In this document: positions 46,289 to 56,144 of the stretch, in pieces | Layout of the letters: each line of letters begins with the position of its first letter | How positions within the stretch are numbered: the first letter of the stretch is position 1 | Assembly: GCA_001972305.1 (NCBI GenBank) | Contig: BDDD01000570.1 | Coordinates: 62,001-126,000, forward strand | Direction of reading: 5' to 3' | From: Cephalotus follicularis | Lineage: Eukaryota > Streptophyta > Magnoliopsida > Oxalidales > Cephalotaceae | Length of the DNA: 64,000 nucleotides | Notes under the pieces: model-generated | What the model was told of the DNA's origin: nothing | The model's database searches: none | The model's input: only the letters and a program-made list of their open reading frames with translations | Made by a program: the position numbers and the translations under genes

Positions 46289-47658
46289 TTAGATGCCATG
46301 CCTCGAACCGCGGAGGAACCTCCGTGACCTAATGCGTGATAACCTTCCATACAATCCATTTTCATATCATATAAACCATACTCCAAAAGAGTTATAAATT
46401 TAAAACTTTAAATATCACATGCAAGCGGAAGATAAACATCAATACATATATCTTAAGCATTGTCACAAGCCGGCAGGTCCAAAGCTGAAATACAAATGTC
46501 TCTTATACATCCAATCATATACACAAGGTAGATAACAAAATCAAAACCGCTGACCAAGATCTGTCTGGAAAGCCCAGTCCTCCTCGAGCTGCTTCACTGC
46601 GATGCGCCACCTGGACCTGAACTTGACCCATTATGAGAATGGGTCAGCAACCCATGGCTGTGTAGGCTATACTATATGCTATGCATGCAACAGATATAAC
46701 AGATAAATATGCATGACATGTTATATGCATGAATCCCAATTGTTGACAGCGTCCATATATCAAACGTCCCTAAGCGGTGGTATAATTTGCTAGTCCTAAT
46801 CGCAACAAAGTCCATAGGCCTACTGACACTCCATGACCATTCTTGGGGACAATCAATCCATAGGGTCAAGTACTTCTCAGCTGCTCCAGCCCGAAATAGT
46901 ACCTCCATCATCTATACACTCTCCGTGCCATACCCATATGGAGCATAGGGTAACACCGGCTGCAAAATCCATACCATACATAATGCAAGTCACGAGGGTG
47001 CTAGCCCATACCATAATCGACATCTCTTTGAGCTAAGACATGTCTGTAAGAATACCATACCATATCCATCCACGATGCGGTGATTTCTCAAGTCACCCAA
47101 AAAGGGAGGATTCCATAACCATAATTTGTGGCCTGCATCCATAATTCTTCATGACGGAAATGAAGATTATGAATGGGTTACCCAGTAAAGTTTCAACCAT
47201 AACAATCCATCAATCATAGTCGTACCGTACCCATAGCCCATAAACATGATTCCATTGAAAGGATAAGGACCTACCATAAAGGATCATATAGGATCCATCC
47301 ATCAAAACCATTTAAAACCATTTTCCATAACCATTTTTCCAAAACAATTTTCCATTTGTTGGTCTCTATCCGAACTGTAAAACAATGAAGATGAGGTCCA
47401 ACTAGGATATCCGTGTCCAGACATCCATATTGAGCTATCCAAACCATTATTGAAAACCATTTGTATAAAACTCTTTTTTTGAAACTTTTCTTTAAAGATC
47501 ACTTGAAAATTGATTTGGATATTAAAAAGTATTAAAAGAAGATTTCCATAGGCTAGAAGGCCTCAGGAAAGCTTCCTATGGAATCCATTTGAAGAGAAAA
47601 CCATTTGAGATTGAAAAACAGGTTAAACCAATGCAGTTTAGCTGAAATAGGGCGCTAA

Positions 47659-47912
47659 GCATCAACTGCTTCATCCAAAGTATCGACGGTTAGGGCCTAA
47701 GCGTCCACGTCTTCGTGCTAGGAGTCGACGGTTAAGGCGTTTTGCCTAAAGCATCGCCGCGTGCACTAAGCGTCAACCATTTTGTAACAAATAAAGCGCC
47801 GACGCTTTAACCAAAAGTGTCAACAGTTTACGCGTAAGCATCGACCATTACATGCAAGAGTTGATGGTTAGCGCGGGCAAAGCAACGATGCCTCTAGTCG
47901 AAGCGTCAACGG
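47659..47912 (-). promoter_or_regulatory. Three GTCGAC-type quartets in TE11 LTR
   Basis: Cores begin near 47659, 47680, 47701, 47722 (exactly 21 bp apart). The next are 47751, 47770, 47795, 47817, then 47838, 47858, 47882 and 47903. Cores are degenerate (GCATCAAC, AGTCGACGG, GCGTCAACC) but the spacing is kept. They lie downstream of the TATA box on this strand. Confidence 0.55.
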
Positions 47913-48385
47913 TTTGACAACAGCGGTAGTTCGTCAAATCCACCATAAAGTTCATGTTTATATCCGTTCAAAATCCGATCCAAAGGTAGCTATAAGCCCC
48001 TACGGTCGGTAGCAAGTTAAAAACAGCTTTAACCCTTCAGATCCATACCCATAACCCACAAATCTAGAGAAAAAAGGAATTAGGCCTACAAACCTAAACT
48101 CTCAATTCTATCTTTGATTTCCATTTCAATCCATTTTAAACCATAACAGATACCCTAGTCCATCCATCTAGCATGCATAGAGCTATCCATAACCATAATA
48201 TCATGTAAATCCATCAAAATATACGGATCAAAGCATATGTAGGACCTACCTCAAATTAGCTGAGAACGGAGAATATGTTGCTTGGATCCTCAAACTGTTT
48301 CTCCCTTCAGGTTCTACACGCTACCACGATCCCAAAGACACCTCCCTTGTTCAATTTCGCCCACTTTCTCTTTCTAGCTCACTCT

Positions 48386-48394
48386 CACACACAC

Positions 48395-48472
<78 letters not shown>
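48386..48472. repeat. (CA)n and (CT)n microsatellites
   Basis: ACACAC run followed by a long TCTCTC run, inside the TE11 LTR leader. Confidence 0.9.
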
Positions 48473-48474
<2 letters not shown>

Positions 48475-48710
48475 AATTGGAATGAGAAATGAAAGAGCTA
48501 AGCCGCCTATATACAGAAATAGGCTCCCTTTAGGCAAAAATCATATAAGCTACGATCAGGTTCTACTGAACCTCCACTACCCATAAACAGACATAGAAAT
48601 GGAAAATAGTATATATGATATACAATCCATGCCATGCATCAATAAAATATTGTACAATACCATATATAAACACATACAATTCAGTACATATAAAAGATCT
48701 GGGGCTTACA

Positions 48711-48725
48711 TCCTCCCCTCCTTAG
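48711..48725 (-). other. TE11 polypurine tract
   Basis: Minus strand CTAAGGAGGGGAGGA immediately before the LTR start TGTAAGCC. Confidence 0.85.
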
Positions 48726-49906
48726 AGAAATCACATCCCGAGATTCTTGAGGATCAAAAAAATGAGGATAGAAAGCTCTCATGTCATCCTCACGCTCCCA
48801 TGTTTCCTCCTCGAGCCCGTGATGCTGCCATAATTCCTTAACCAAAGTAATCTCTTTGTTCCATAGCTGCTTGACTCGGCGGTCAAGAATCTTAACTGGA
48901 GTCTCCTCATAACTCATATCCATCCTCAGATCCAACGACTCATACTGCAATACCTGTGAAGGGTCTGGGTGGTACTTCCTCAGCATCAACACATGAAACA
49001 CATTATGAACCTCTGATAGGCTGGGAGGTAAGGCAAGTCTGTAGGTGACAACACCTACCTCTGAAGGATCTCAAAAGGTCCGATAAACCATGGAGCTAAC
49101 TTCCCTTTCTTGTCGAACCTCATAATTCCTTTAGTCGGAGAGACTTCAAGGAAAACATGATCACCCACTGGGAACTCTAGATCCCGTCGATGATGATCAG
49201 CATAACTCTTCTGCGACTCTGAGCTATAAGGAGCCTTTCCCTGATGACCTTATCCTTCTCTGTCGATTCATGCACAAACTTTGGCCCTTGGAGACTTTGC
49301 TCACCTACCTCAAACCAACATAATGAAGTTCTGCACTTCCATTCATAAAGAACTTCAAATGGAGCCATACCGATACTAGCACGAAAACTGTTATTATAAG
49401 AGAACTCCACCAAAGGCATATGTTGATCCCAACTTCCATCCTAATCCATCGCACATGCTCGAAGCATATCCTCCAGAGTTTGAATCGTCCTCTCAGACTA
49501 GCCATCTATCTGGAGGTGAAAAGCTGGACTAAAACTCAGCTGAGCACCAAGAGCTGTCTGCAATTTCCTCCAAAATCGTGAGGTAAACCGTGGGTCTCTG
49601 TCATAAACAATGCTAACTGGTACTCCATGGAGTCTCACAATCTCCGCAACATATAGAAATGCTAACCGCTCCAAAGAATAAGTTGCCTTGATTACTAGAA
49701 AATGTGCAGATTTGGTGAAGTGATCAACAATAACCAATATGGCATCATGGTTAGCTCTCGACCGTGGCAATCCTGATACAAAATCTATTATGATATGCTC
49801 CCATTTCCATTGTGCCATTGACAACGGCTGTGGCAATCCAGCTGGCCTCTAATGTTCGGCCTTGACTTGTTGACATACCAAGCAAGAAGCAACATATTCT
49901 GCTATA
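48726..49906 (-). pseudogene. TE11 integrase core and C-terminus
   Basis: Reading leftward: IAEYVASCLVCQQVKAE (end of zinc domain), then WKWEHIIIDFVSGLPRSRAN and VYDRDPRFTSRFW (normally VSDRDPRF). QIDG-stop-SERTIQTLEDMLRACAMD follows, with the third catalytic Glu present but a TAG just before it. Then MPLVEFSYNNSFRASIGMAPFEVLY, SEVHNVFHVLMLRKYHPDP, SYEETPVKILDRRVK and the ending HGLEEETWEREDDMRAFYPH. A few frame changes (49020-49180). Collinear with TE1's integrase tail. Confidence 0.85.
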
Positions 49907-49911
49907 TCCCT
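49907..49911. repeat. TE12 target-site duplication, left
   Basis: TCCCT; partner at 57721-57725. Confidence 0.9.
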
Positions 49912-50436
49912 TGAAAGTAATGTATGGCAACCTTTAACTAATAACTTTGTATGCGGAAAATACGAATTAAGCAATGAAACTAAACAAGCACACAACACAC
50001 AAGCAAATAATCACAAGTAATAAAGAGAGAGAGAGTTAGAGAGTGTACAAACGAATTTATAGTGGTTAGGCAAATCCGTGCCTACGTCCACTTTCTCAAG
50101 AGCCCCTTGAGTTTCCACTAGAATCCACTAGCAACCTTTGATTTTCGGCTTACGGGTGCAAATCAAAGCAAACCACGTTACAATTGATTTGAGTTCCGGG
50201 TGTAAATCAATGAAACACCTTACAAGGGTTCACTCCCCTCTATTACAAAGAATGATAAAATTGAATTGTGTTGTGTTTAAAATAACCTCCCAAAGGTTGG
50301 ATATGAAAGTGATAGCTTAGTGTAAGCTTCGGATATTGATTTGAAAGATGTAGAATAGCTCTAGTGTTGCTTGGAAGTAATGTGTATTTGCTTGTTATCT
50401 CTTGATATGTATATCTTGTACAAATACCACATTCTT

Positions 50437-50447
50437 CCTTTTATAGG
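50437..50447 (-). promoter_or_regulatory. TATA box of TE12 3' LTR
   Basis: CCTATAAAAGGAAG on the minus strand, about 40 bp downstream of the nearest GTCGAC unit. The same box is at 57107-57119 in the 5' LTR. Confidence 0.7.
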
Positions 50448-50488
50448 GATCCTCCAACGGATCTATTTTTAGGCATTCAGACCAAATC

Positions 50489-50853
50489 CAGTCGGCTGGT
50501 AAAATGTTGTGCATTTGTAATTATAGCCGTTGGGAGGAGGCAGTTGGCTGGATAGACTAGGCAGTCGACTGGAAGCCTGGGCAGTCGACTGATGCTCTGT
50601 TCCAGTCGGCTGTTTGGGCTAGAAATTCGATTTCCAAAGCTACTGGTTGAATTGTGCATTTCTTGGAAGTCGGCTAGAAAGCCTTGGCAGTCGACTGGAT
50701 TGTCACGGCAGTCGACTGATGCTCTGTTCCAGTCGACTGGCTGGAGTGCATTTGCAGATTCTGGGTTTGTTTGAAGGTCCAGTCGGCTAGTCATACTTGT
50801 GCAGTCGACTGTATGCCTTGGCAATCGGCTGGTTTGTCATGGCAGTCGGCTGG
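50489..50853 (-). promoter_or_regulatory. Phased CAGTCGACTG array, TE12 3' LTR
   Basis: One core at 50489, then three groups of four: 50541, 50562, 50582, 50603; 50667, 50688, 50709, 50730; 50780, 50802, 50822, 50843. Steps within groups are 20-22 bp. Cores alternate CAGTCGACTG and CAGTCGGCTG. Spacers differ within a group, although groups one and two share GATGCTCTGTTC. Confidence 0.8.
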
Positions 50854-51028
50854 ATTGCCTGTTTCTGTAATTTAATACCTTTGCAACACTTTCAACATTA
50901 CAACCAAGTGAGCATATGAATTTGTAACATATCAAAACATGCATACAAGTATTTCTTGATTGTCACTTGTTTGTTAATCATCGAAACATAATCGTTAACA
51001 CAATTAAAGGGGTGGCAAAAGGCCAACA

Positions 51029-51042
51029 ATCTCCCCCTTTTT
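51029..51042 (-). other. TE12 polypurine tract
   Basis: Minus strand AAAAAGGGGGAGAT next to TGTTGGCC. Two related tracts with GGGGAGA lie upstream near 51155-51170 and 51290-51302. Confidence 0.85.
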
Positions 51043-51614
51043 GATGATTGACAAAACAAGCCTAATATTGCATGATTTTGACATTTAACATACTGAAATT
51101 AACTCATCTATCATTTATCAAGTCTTAAGCATTTGTCCAAGTAATTTAGCAACAATTCTCCCCATTTTTGTATGCCTAGTTTCAAAAAGACAATATAAAA
51201 GCAATGTATACTTAAGCAATTTTGCAAATGCAATACTCAAATTTACCAATCTATCAACATCAATCTTATCTATGCAATACCAATAAAACATCTCCCCCTT
51301 TTTGTCAAGCAACAAAAAGTTCAAAGGGACTCCCTCTTAATCATAGCATATGTGTAAGCCTTTTAACAATGGGCTTGAGTAAAAGCAAATTTTTCTTTAA
51401 CTAAGTCATACTCAAATAATAACAAGCATAATCAATATATATATTCAACTCCATCAACATAATATAAAATCATAACAATGCAAGTTCATTACATAAACTT
51501 CAAAGTCATCTTACAATAAAAACACCAAATTTCTCAAACACAAATTACAAAAAAAATCATAACAAGTTCATCACACAATACAAAATGAAAACGTCATATG
51601 CATAAGATGTTTGC
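51043..51614 (-). other. Non-coding 3' part of TE12
   Basis: AT-rich, without a supported frame. It holds the two extra polypurine-like tracts; otherwise nothing is recognised. Confidence 0.6.
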
Positions 51615-52712
51615 TCAAGAAGATCCGGGAGGTGGTGGTTGAGGGTAAGCATGTTGGAGCATTTGGATCACTTGGGCCATTTGTGCGTCTTGGGAGTCTA
51701 AGCGATCATAAATTTGATCTACCCTTCCTTGAATATATTCCATCTTTGCTTGTAGAGACTCCATGGTTGGCCGACTACTACCACTTCCACTTGGCCTCAC
51801 TTCGAATCTATCTCCGTCATCATCATCTTCTTCTTCTTCTCCAACATCTCCACCAACATCTACATCCAGTGCCCTCACCGGTGCTCTTCCCGCAGCTGGT
51901 ATCTTTACCCATAGGCCATCCTCAAACTTGATATTACAACTCCTTAAACCGGCTTTATTGATCAATTGTTTGGATTTTGGTTTGACATTGTGTTCATCAT
52001 TTAGGTCAAAGTCTAGGGTAGCTAAAATTCTACTTAGGAGCATGGGGTATGGGAGGTGATTTGGTCTTGACAAAATATGGTTGACAATAAGGTATGGGAG
52101 ATTGACAAGAGTTCCATTCTTTATGCAAGCTATTAACTTTAGGCCTCGCTCGGATGGGAGTGTATGCGAGCCTTCTCTTGGCAACAAAGTGTTGGTAACT
52201 AGCAATAAAAGAATACGAGTAGCTATGGGCAAATGGCTACTAGTGACGGTCATAATGAGATTGACATTAGGCCGTTCTAAGCAAATTTCCAATGCATCTG
52301 ATTTTTCGATATCATTGAAGTGTGTGATACCGGTGCATGGAATTCCTAGGGTTTCTCCTATGAATTCAGGGGTTATTTCAACAGCAACACCGAGAACAAA
52401 AGATTTGGCAACACAATTGGAGGTTTTCTCTAGGTTAGCATAAAAAAGTTTCACTATCCTAGGGTAAATGGGGTGTGATGAACACAAATAATCAAACCAT
52501 CCTAATTCTTCAAGCCATGGTCTAATAGAAGCAATATTGCAAGTTAAAACAGCCCTATCTAACCATTTCTCATTATGTAATTTGACAGAATTCAAAGTGA
52601 AGGTATAACTATCCTCATTTTCCTTTGAGAGGAATAAGTCACCATCATAATCCATCCTTGCACTTGCGCTTGCTTGCTTGGTTCCCGCACTTTTCCTCTT
52701 CCTTGATGCCAT
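51615..52712 (-). CDS. Passenger ORF, putative plant transposon protein family
   Basis: An intact 365-codon frame starting MASRKRKSAGTKQASASARM, with a basic, nuclear-signal-like start. Residues about 45-240 resemble the domain often annotated as putative plant transposon protein (Transposase_32-like): FYANL, VLGVAVEITPEFIGETLGIP and SSHLPIATRILLLLVTNTLL. An acidic stretch at about 285-300 (EEEEDDDD) follows, then a region from about 315 with heptad-like hydrophobic spacing (MEYIQGRVDQIYDRL) suggesting a coiled coil, and a Pro-rich end. Its biochemical role is not established. It has its own TATA box and array 90-190 bp upstream, is in the same orientation as TE12, and is the only long undamaged gene in the window. 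Family assignment is from memory of motifs. Confidence 0.7.
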   Translation of the reverse strand: MASRKRKSAGTKQASASARMDYDGDLFLSKENEDSYTFTLNSVKLHNEKWLDRAVLTCNIASIRPWLEELGWFDYLCSSHPIYPRIVKLFYANLEKTSNCVAKSFVLGVAVEITPEFIGETLGIPCTGITHFNDIEKSDALEICLERPNVNLIMTVTSSHLPIATRILLLLVTNTLLPREGSHTLPSERGLKLIACIKNGTLVNLPYLIVNHILSRPNHLPYPMLLSRILATLDFDLNDEHNVKPKSKQLINKAGLRSCNIKFEDGLWVKIPAAGRAPVRALDVDVGGDVGEEEEDDDDGDRFEVRPSGSGSSRPTMESLQAKMEYIQGRVDQIYDRLDSQDAQMAQVIQMLQHAYPQPPPPGSS

Positions 52713-52801
52713 TGATGATAGAGGGACGATTTTTGGGCGATTTTTAGGGTTTGGCAGTGTTTTTGGGAGAGAAGGTTGTGAGAGGGAAGGAGAAAATCGC
52801 G

Positions 52802-52813
52802 TTTTATAAAAAC
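52802..52813 (-). promoter_or_regulatory. TATA box of passenger ORF
   Basis: GTTTTTATAAAAC on the minus strand, 90 bp before the ATG at 52712. A CT-rich stretch (TTCTCCTTCCCTCTC) follows, as in plant 5' leaders. Confidence 0.6.
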
Positions 52814-52828
52814 TGTTCTGTGTGAAAA

Positions 52829-52899
52829 CAGTCGACTGGTGTCATTGGACAGTCGACTGGATCACAGACAGTCGACTGGACCAGGACACCAGTCGACTG
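52829..52899 (-). promoter_or_regulatory. Four-unit CAGTCGACTG array upstream of passenger ORF
   Basis: Four perfect cores begin at 52829, 52850, 52869 and 52890 (21, 19, 21 bp). They lie 16 bp upstream of the TATA box, the same core and spacing as in the TE12 LTRs. Spacers do not match those of the LTR. Confidence 0.8.
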
Positions 52900-53234
52900 G
52901 AATCTGCAGAAATAGAAATTGGCAGATTCGAGTCTTTTCTTTTATCCGAAGAAATCATGGTCAGCTATTATTAATTAATAGTGACTTAGATAAATGAGCA
53001 TTTTGATATGATTGAGTTGAAAACTCAATGTTTGATGCAAGACATTTTTTAAAAACATATATACAATCAATCATGTAATTGCATTCAAGAATAATAGCAC
53101 ATACAAACATACCAATTATTATGACATGTACAAAACAACAAAAAGAACTTACTACACATGTGCTCACTGGTCATATATATAACTTGATGTTCCATAGTAC
53201 CATTTCTTTTGAGCACACCTACAAAGTAAGAGAT

Positions 53235-53458
53235 TTAAACTTTTGGTACCCAAATAAATTTGGGTCCTTGAGTGTTAGTCACGAAAGTTCCTTTCGGAAC
53301 CCAAATTTTCCTTGTTTTACCATAATAACGATTATTTCTATATATGCAAGAAGCAGACACATGTCCGAGTCTACCACAATAATTACAAGACATTTTAGGC
53401 TCACTTTTCTTGATAAAGAAATTTTGAAAATGCTTGACATTTTTCATTTCTTCGTAGA
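53235..53458 (-). pseudogene. TE12 gag, zinc-knuckle part
   Basis: NIYEEMKNVKHFQNFF leads to the knuckle CNYCGRLGHVSASC and the SIRE-type phrase KIWVPKGTFVTNTQGPKF. The frame ends at IWVPKV. Protease should follow but does not. The right end is cut by TE13. Confidence 0.8.
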
Positions 53459-53935
53459 TGTTTAGCATAAAAATGTGTGGTTTTTAATGATATATTTGTT
53501 ATATTTTTATGCTTGGAATAGGCTACTGTGGTTGTGTTTATTTGATTTTCAGGTATTATGTCAATTATCGCTGAATAAGAGAAAATGGAGATAAAATGCT
53601 ACTTTTCGAGTTAAAGTGGTTTGAAGTCTAAAATCGGTTCAAAAGTACACCCACTTAAGCGAGAGAAGTCAAAATTTAAGGCTCAGAAAATATTGAATAT
53701 TGGACTCATTTTGTTCATAAAATTATTCGGAGCACTTTTAGTTCTTGGGCCGACCTATTCCGGAGTCCAGATGAAGAGATACAGTTGAAAACTAATTTTG
53801 GTTACAATTATGCCTTCATTGTTTATTACCATAATGCCATCAATTCTTAAACTCAAATTTTTTACGCATGAAGTCTTCAACGCCAGCATCTCCATGCGCA
53901 TCAAGCCCAGCATCTCATCCATGCATGCAACATGC
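53459..53935 (+). repeat. TE13 5' LTR, first ~480 bp
   Basis: Matches the minus strand of TE3 LTR at 10900-10450, including GGCTTGGAATAG-like text and AACCCACTTAAGCGAGAG-type words (53660). Confidence 0.75.
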
Positions 53936-54840
53936 CAATAAGTACACTGATGAAAACGATGCATGGAATTTCCTTTTAGATTTGGGTGAGCGAACTAGAG
54001 AGTGGGAGTCAGCTCAAGTTTCTGAGAGAGCTTTACCAAATAAAGGGTACGTTATAGAAGGAGTAGTTGCGCTCGAGGCACAATTAGATAGCCGCCTCAA
54101 AAGAATAGAGTCGTTGCTTAGGGGTTCAACACAAGTCAATCAAATCAATCAAAACACCCCTATGTGTTCTTGGTGCCAGTCCCCAAACCATGTTTTTGAA
54201 GAATGCCAAATCTATATTGACAGCCAATATGCTCCTGAGAATGTGTCCGCTATGAACCAACACAACCCGTATAGTAACACTTACAATCCGGGTTGGCGAA
54301 ATCACCCAAACTTCTCATGGAGCAAGGGCAAAACATGCGAGGACAATCAAATTTTTCGGGGCAGCCTTCCAGCGTTGGTGCCCCACCTTCACATTTTTTG
54401 AGACAACCTTCGAACTTTTCTAGCCAGTTTGCAGCACAACAAACATTTCAAAGGTTCCCACAAAATGAAATTCGTCCTTCCTTCCCATAAAATCAATTCC
54501 AAAAACAACAATCACCTGGATTGTTGAACCAAAGGGAAGATACGTCTAGGATTTCGTCACTAGAAAAGGGCATGAAACTTCTTATGAGCACTGTGATGAC
54601 TAGTCCGCATAACATGGAAAAACAAATTTCACAACTAGCATCCGCGCTACATACAAGAGAAAAAGGGAAGATGCCTTCCCAACCCGAACTGAATCGTAGG
54701 ACGAATATGATTCAGCACGATCGTATCCAACCGCAATCTAATCCGCAATGCTCCTCTTCTTCCGGCCCATCAGACCAAGCATTTGCCTTGCGAAGTGGAA
54801 GTTAGTACCAACCAGCGGATAAAATAGAAAATTCAAGCGA
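53936..54840 (+). pseudogene. TE13 gag C-terminal half
   Basis: Frame from YTDENDAWNFLLDLGERTRE through the knuckle CSWCQSPNHVFEEC (intact, unlike TE3) and NPYSNTYNPGWRNHPNFSW. A frame change near 54360-54400 and a stop at 54488 precede MLNQREDTSRISSLEKGMKL and the Gln/Ser-rich tail. The capsid is missing because of the deletion at 53935. Confidence 0.8.
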
Positions 54841-54844
54841 GCAG

Positions 54845-55639
54845 TTGGTTGAGTCATTTGCGCATGAAAAATCAAAAGATCAGTTGGTTGACTCCTTTGT
54901 GCAACCAACAATTTTAAATGTGCAAGAAGAAGTTATGGAAGAGAAAGAAAAAGAGAGAAAGGAACAATTAATGGAAATACCCAAGCGTTCATTTGATCCC
55001 CCAGTTCCTTTTCCAAAGAGATTAGATAAGAAAGCCCCCGCAATGGAAAAGATCATCAATACATTTAAACAAGTTCAAATCAATATCCCATTACTTGAAG
55101 CCATAGAACAGGTGCCCTCTTACGCAAAAGTCCTTAAAGACTTATGCACTAAAAAGAGGATCCTTCAGACTCCGAAAAAGGCTTTCTTGGCAGCCAACAT
55201 TAGTGCATTGTTTTCGCAACCCACGATGCGAAAGTATAAAGATCCTGGCTGCCCGACAATCTCTTGTGTTATTGGTAACACCAAAATCGATCATGCCTTG
55301 CTCGATTTAGGAGCAAGTGTGAATTTGTTACCTTCGGAAGTTTTTGAGCAACTAGGTTTAGGAGAGTTGCTCCCGACCACCACGACTTTGCAATTAGCTG
55401 ATAGGTCGGTAAAAGTACCAAGAGGAAAAATTGAGGATGTTTTAATAAAGGTTGGTGAGTTTTTCTTTCCTGTCGACTTTGTCGTATTAGATACCCAGCC
55501 TGTTGTGAATATAAAAGATCAAATCCCAGTTATCCTTGGTAGACCATTCTTGGCCACGAGTAATGCATTGATTAATTGCCGAAATGGTCTCATGAAGTTG
55601 AGTTTTGGAAAGTCATCGATGGACTTTAACATTTTTTGA
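54845..55639 (+). CDS. TE13 gag tail and aspartic protease
   Basis: 264 open codons. An acidic/Lys-rich region (EEVMEEKEKERKEQLMEIPK), FDPPVPFPKRL, then AFLAANISALFSQPTMRKYK. The protease follows: HALLDLGASVNLLPSEVFEQ (active site DLG), LQLADRSVKVPRGKIEDVLI and IPVILGRPFLATSNALINCR. It ends at a TGA after FNIF where TE3 reads FNIFR. It is the best-preserved protease of this subfamily here. The Met start is internal to gag. Confidence 0.75.
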   Translation: MVESFAHEKSKDQLVDSFVQPTILNVQEEVMEEKEKERKEQLMEIPKRSFDPPVPFPKRLDKKAPAMEKIINTFKQVQINIPLLEAIEQVPSYAKVLKDLCTKKRILQTPKKAFLAANISALFSQPTMRKYKDPGCPTISCVIGNTKIDHALLDLGASVNLLPSEVFEQLGLGELLPTTTTLQLADRSVKVPRGKIEDVLIKVGEFFFPVDFVVLDTQPVVNIKDQIPVILGRPFLATSNALINCRNGLMKLSFGKSSMDFNIF

Positions 55640-56143
55640 TTGGGAAAGCATCAATCTGACTTTGATGATGTCTACGTGATTCGCTCGATTCCTGATACCA
55701 TTGATTTGTATTTTAATATCGACTTTGATCGCAATTTCAGGAGAGAATTCGAGGTAGAGGAAGCTAAGCAAAAGGATAGATTGATGTGGCTAGAAAATGA
55801 GGAAGCGTTAGCATGGTTAGAAAGTAAGCTTAATGAGCCAACGTCGGATAGTGAATGGGATCATCTATCCCATTACACACACAAACTCGCTACGCCTGAC
55901 CAAACGTACTTTGACAAAGATTTCGATAACAACTTCATGGAATGCTTGAGAGAGTTCGAAGAATTGGAGGCCACACAAAAAGAGATTCTAAGTTGGTTGG
56001 ACGATGGGGACGTTGATTCGATTTTTGATGTTCAATGGGATGATCTATCCCATTTCACTCACAAACTTAGCACGTCATCCCACCCTCACACCATCCTCGA
56101 AAATAACTTTTTCTTTACTAAAGATCAATTAGGATGGAGGGTG
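55640..56143 (+). pseudogene. TE13 protease-RT linker
   Basis: Acidic, Trp-rich linker with two related halves, each with (D)FDxNFxxE(F/L), a QK(D/E)xLxWL block and LSHxTHKL. It reaches DQLGWRV, the entry to RT, and is cut there by the N at 56144. Confidence 0.75.
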
Positions 56144-56144
56144 N
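56144..56144. other. Single N, probable assembly join
   Basis: The only ambiguous base in the window. TE13 runs up to it and TE12 gag resumes directly after it. The expected end of TE13 and a stretch of TE12 gag are missing, so this is a sequence gap of unknown size. Confidence 0.8.

Larger units (their letters stand above)
46294..48710 (-). repeat. TE11 3' LTR (Tekay-like)
   Basis: About 2.4 kb. On the minus strand it starts TGTAAGCCCCAGATC right after a polypurine tract and ends near GGTTCGAGGCATGGCA. Collinear with TE2 and, inverted, with TE8. It has a TATA box at 48508-48516, CA/CT microsatellites at 48386-48472 (GA-rich leader on the minus strand), and GTCGAC-type groups at 47659-47912. 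Confidence 0.8.
49912..51028 (-). repeat. TE12 3' LTR
   Basis: Begins on the minus strand TGTTGGCCTTTTGCCACCCC and ends TTACTTTCA. The TATA box is at 50437-50447 with a GTCGAC array just upstream (50489-50853). Confidence 0.9.
53459..56143 (+). mobile_element. TE13: Athila-like fragment inside TE12
   Basis: Begins with the Athila-like LTR start TGTTTAGCATAAAAATGTG. It runs about 480 bp into the LTR, then jumps near 53935 directly into mid-gag. It continues through protease and linker to GWRV at 56143, then N. Very similar to TE3 (same linker, same subfamily). No right-hand LTR or duplication is seen. Confidence 0.8.

Noticed and set aside
50489..50853. CRISPR-like regular spacing of a short repeat
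   Set aside because: The repeat is only 10 bp, spacers are about 11 bp, the genome is plant, and the array lies in LTR promoters. No cas genes.
54293..54490. Short alternate-frame ORF in TE13 gag
   Set aside because: Explained as the continuation of gag after a frame change, not a separate gene.
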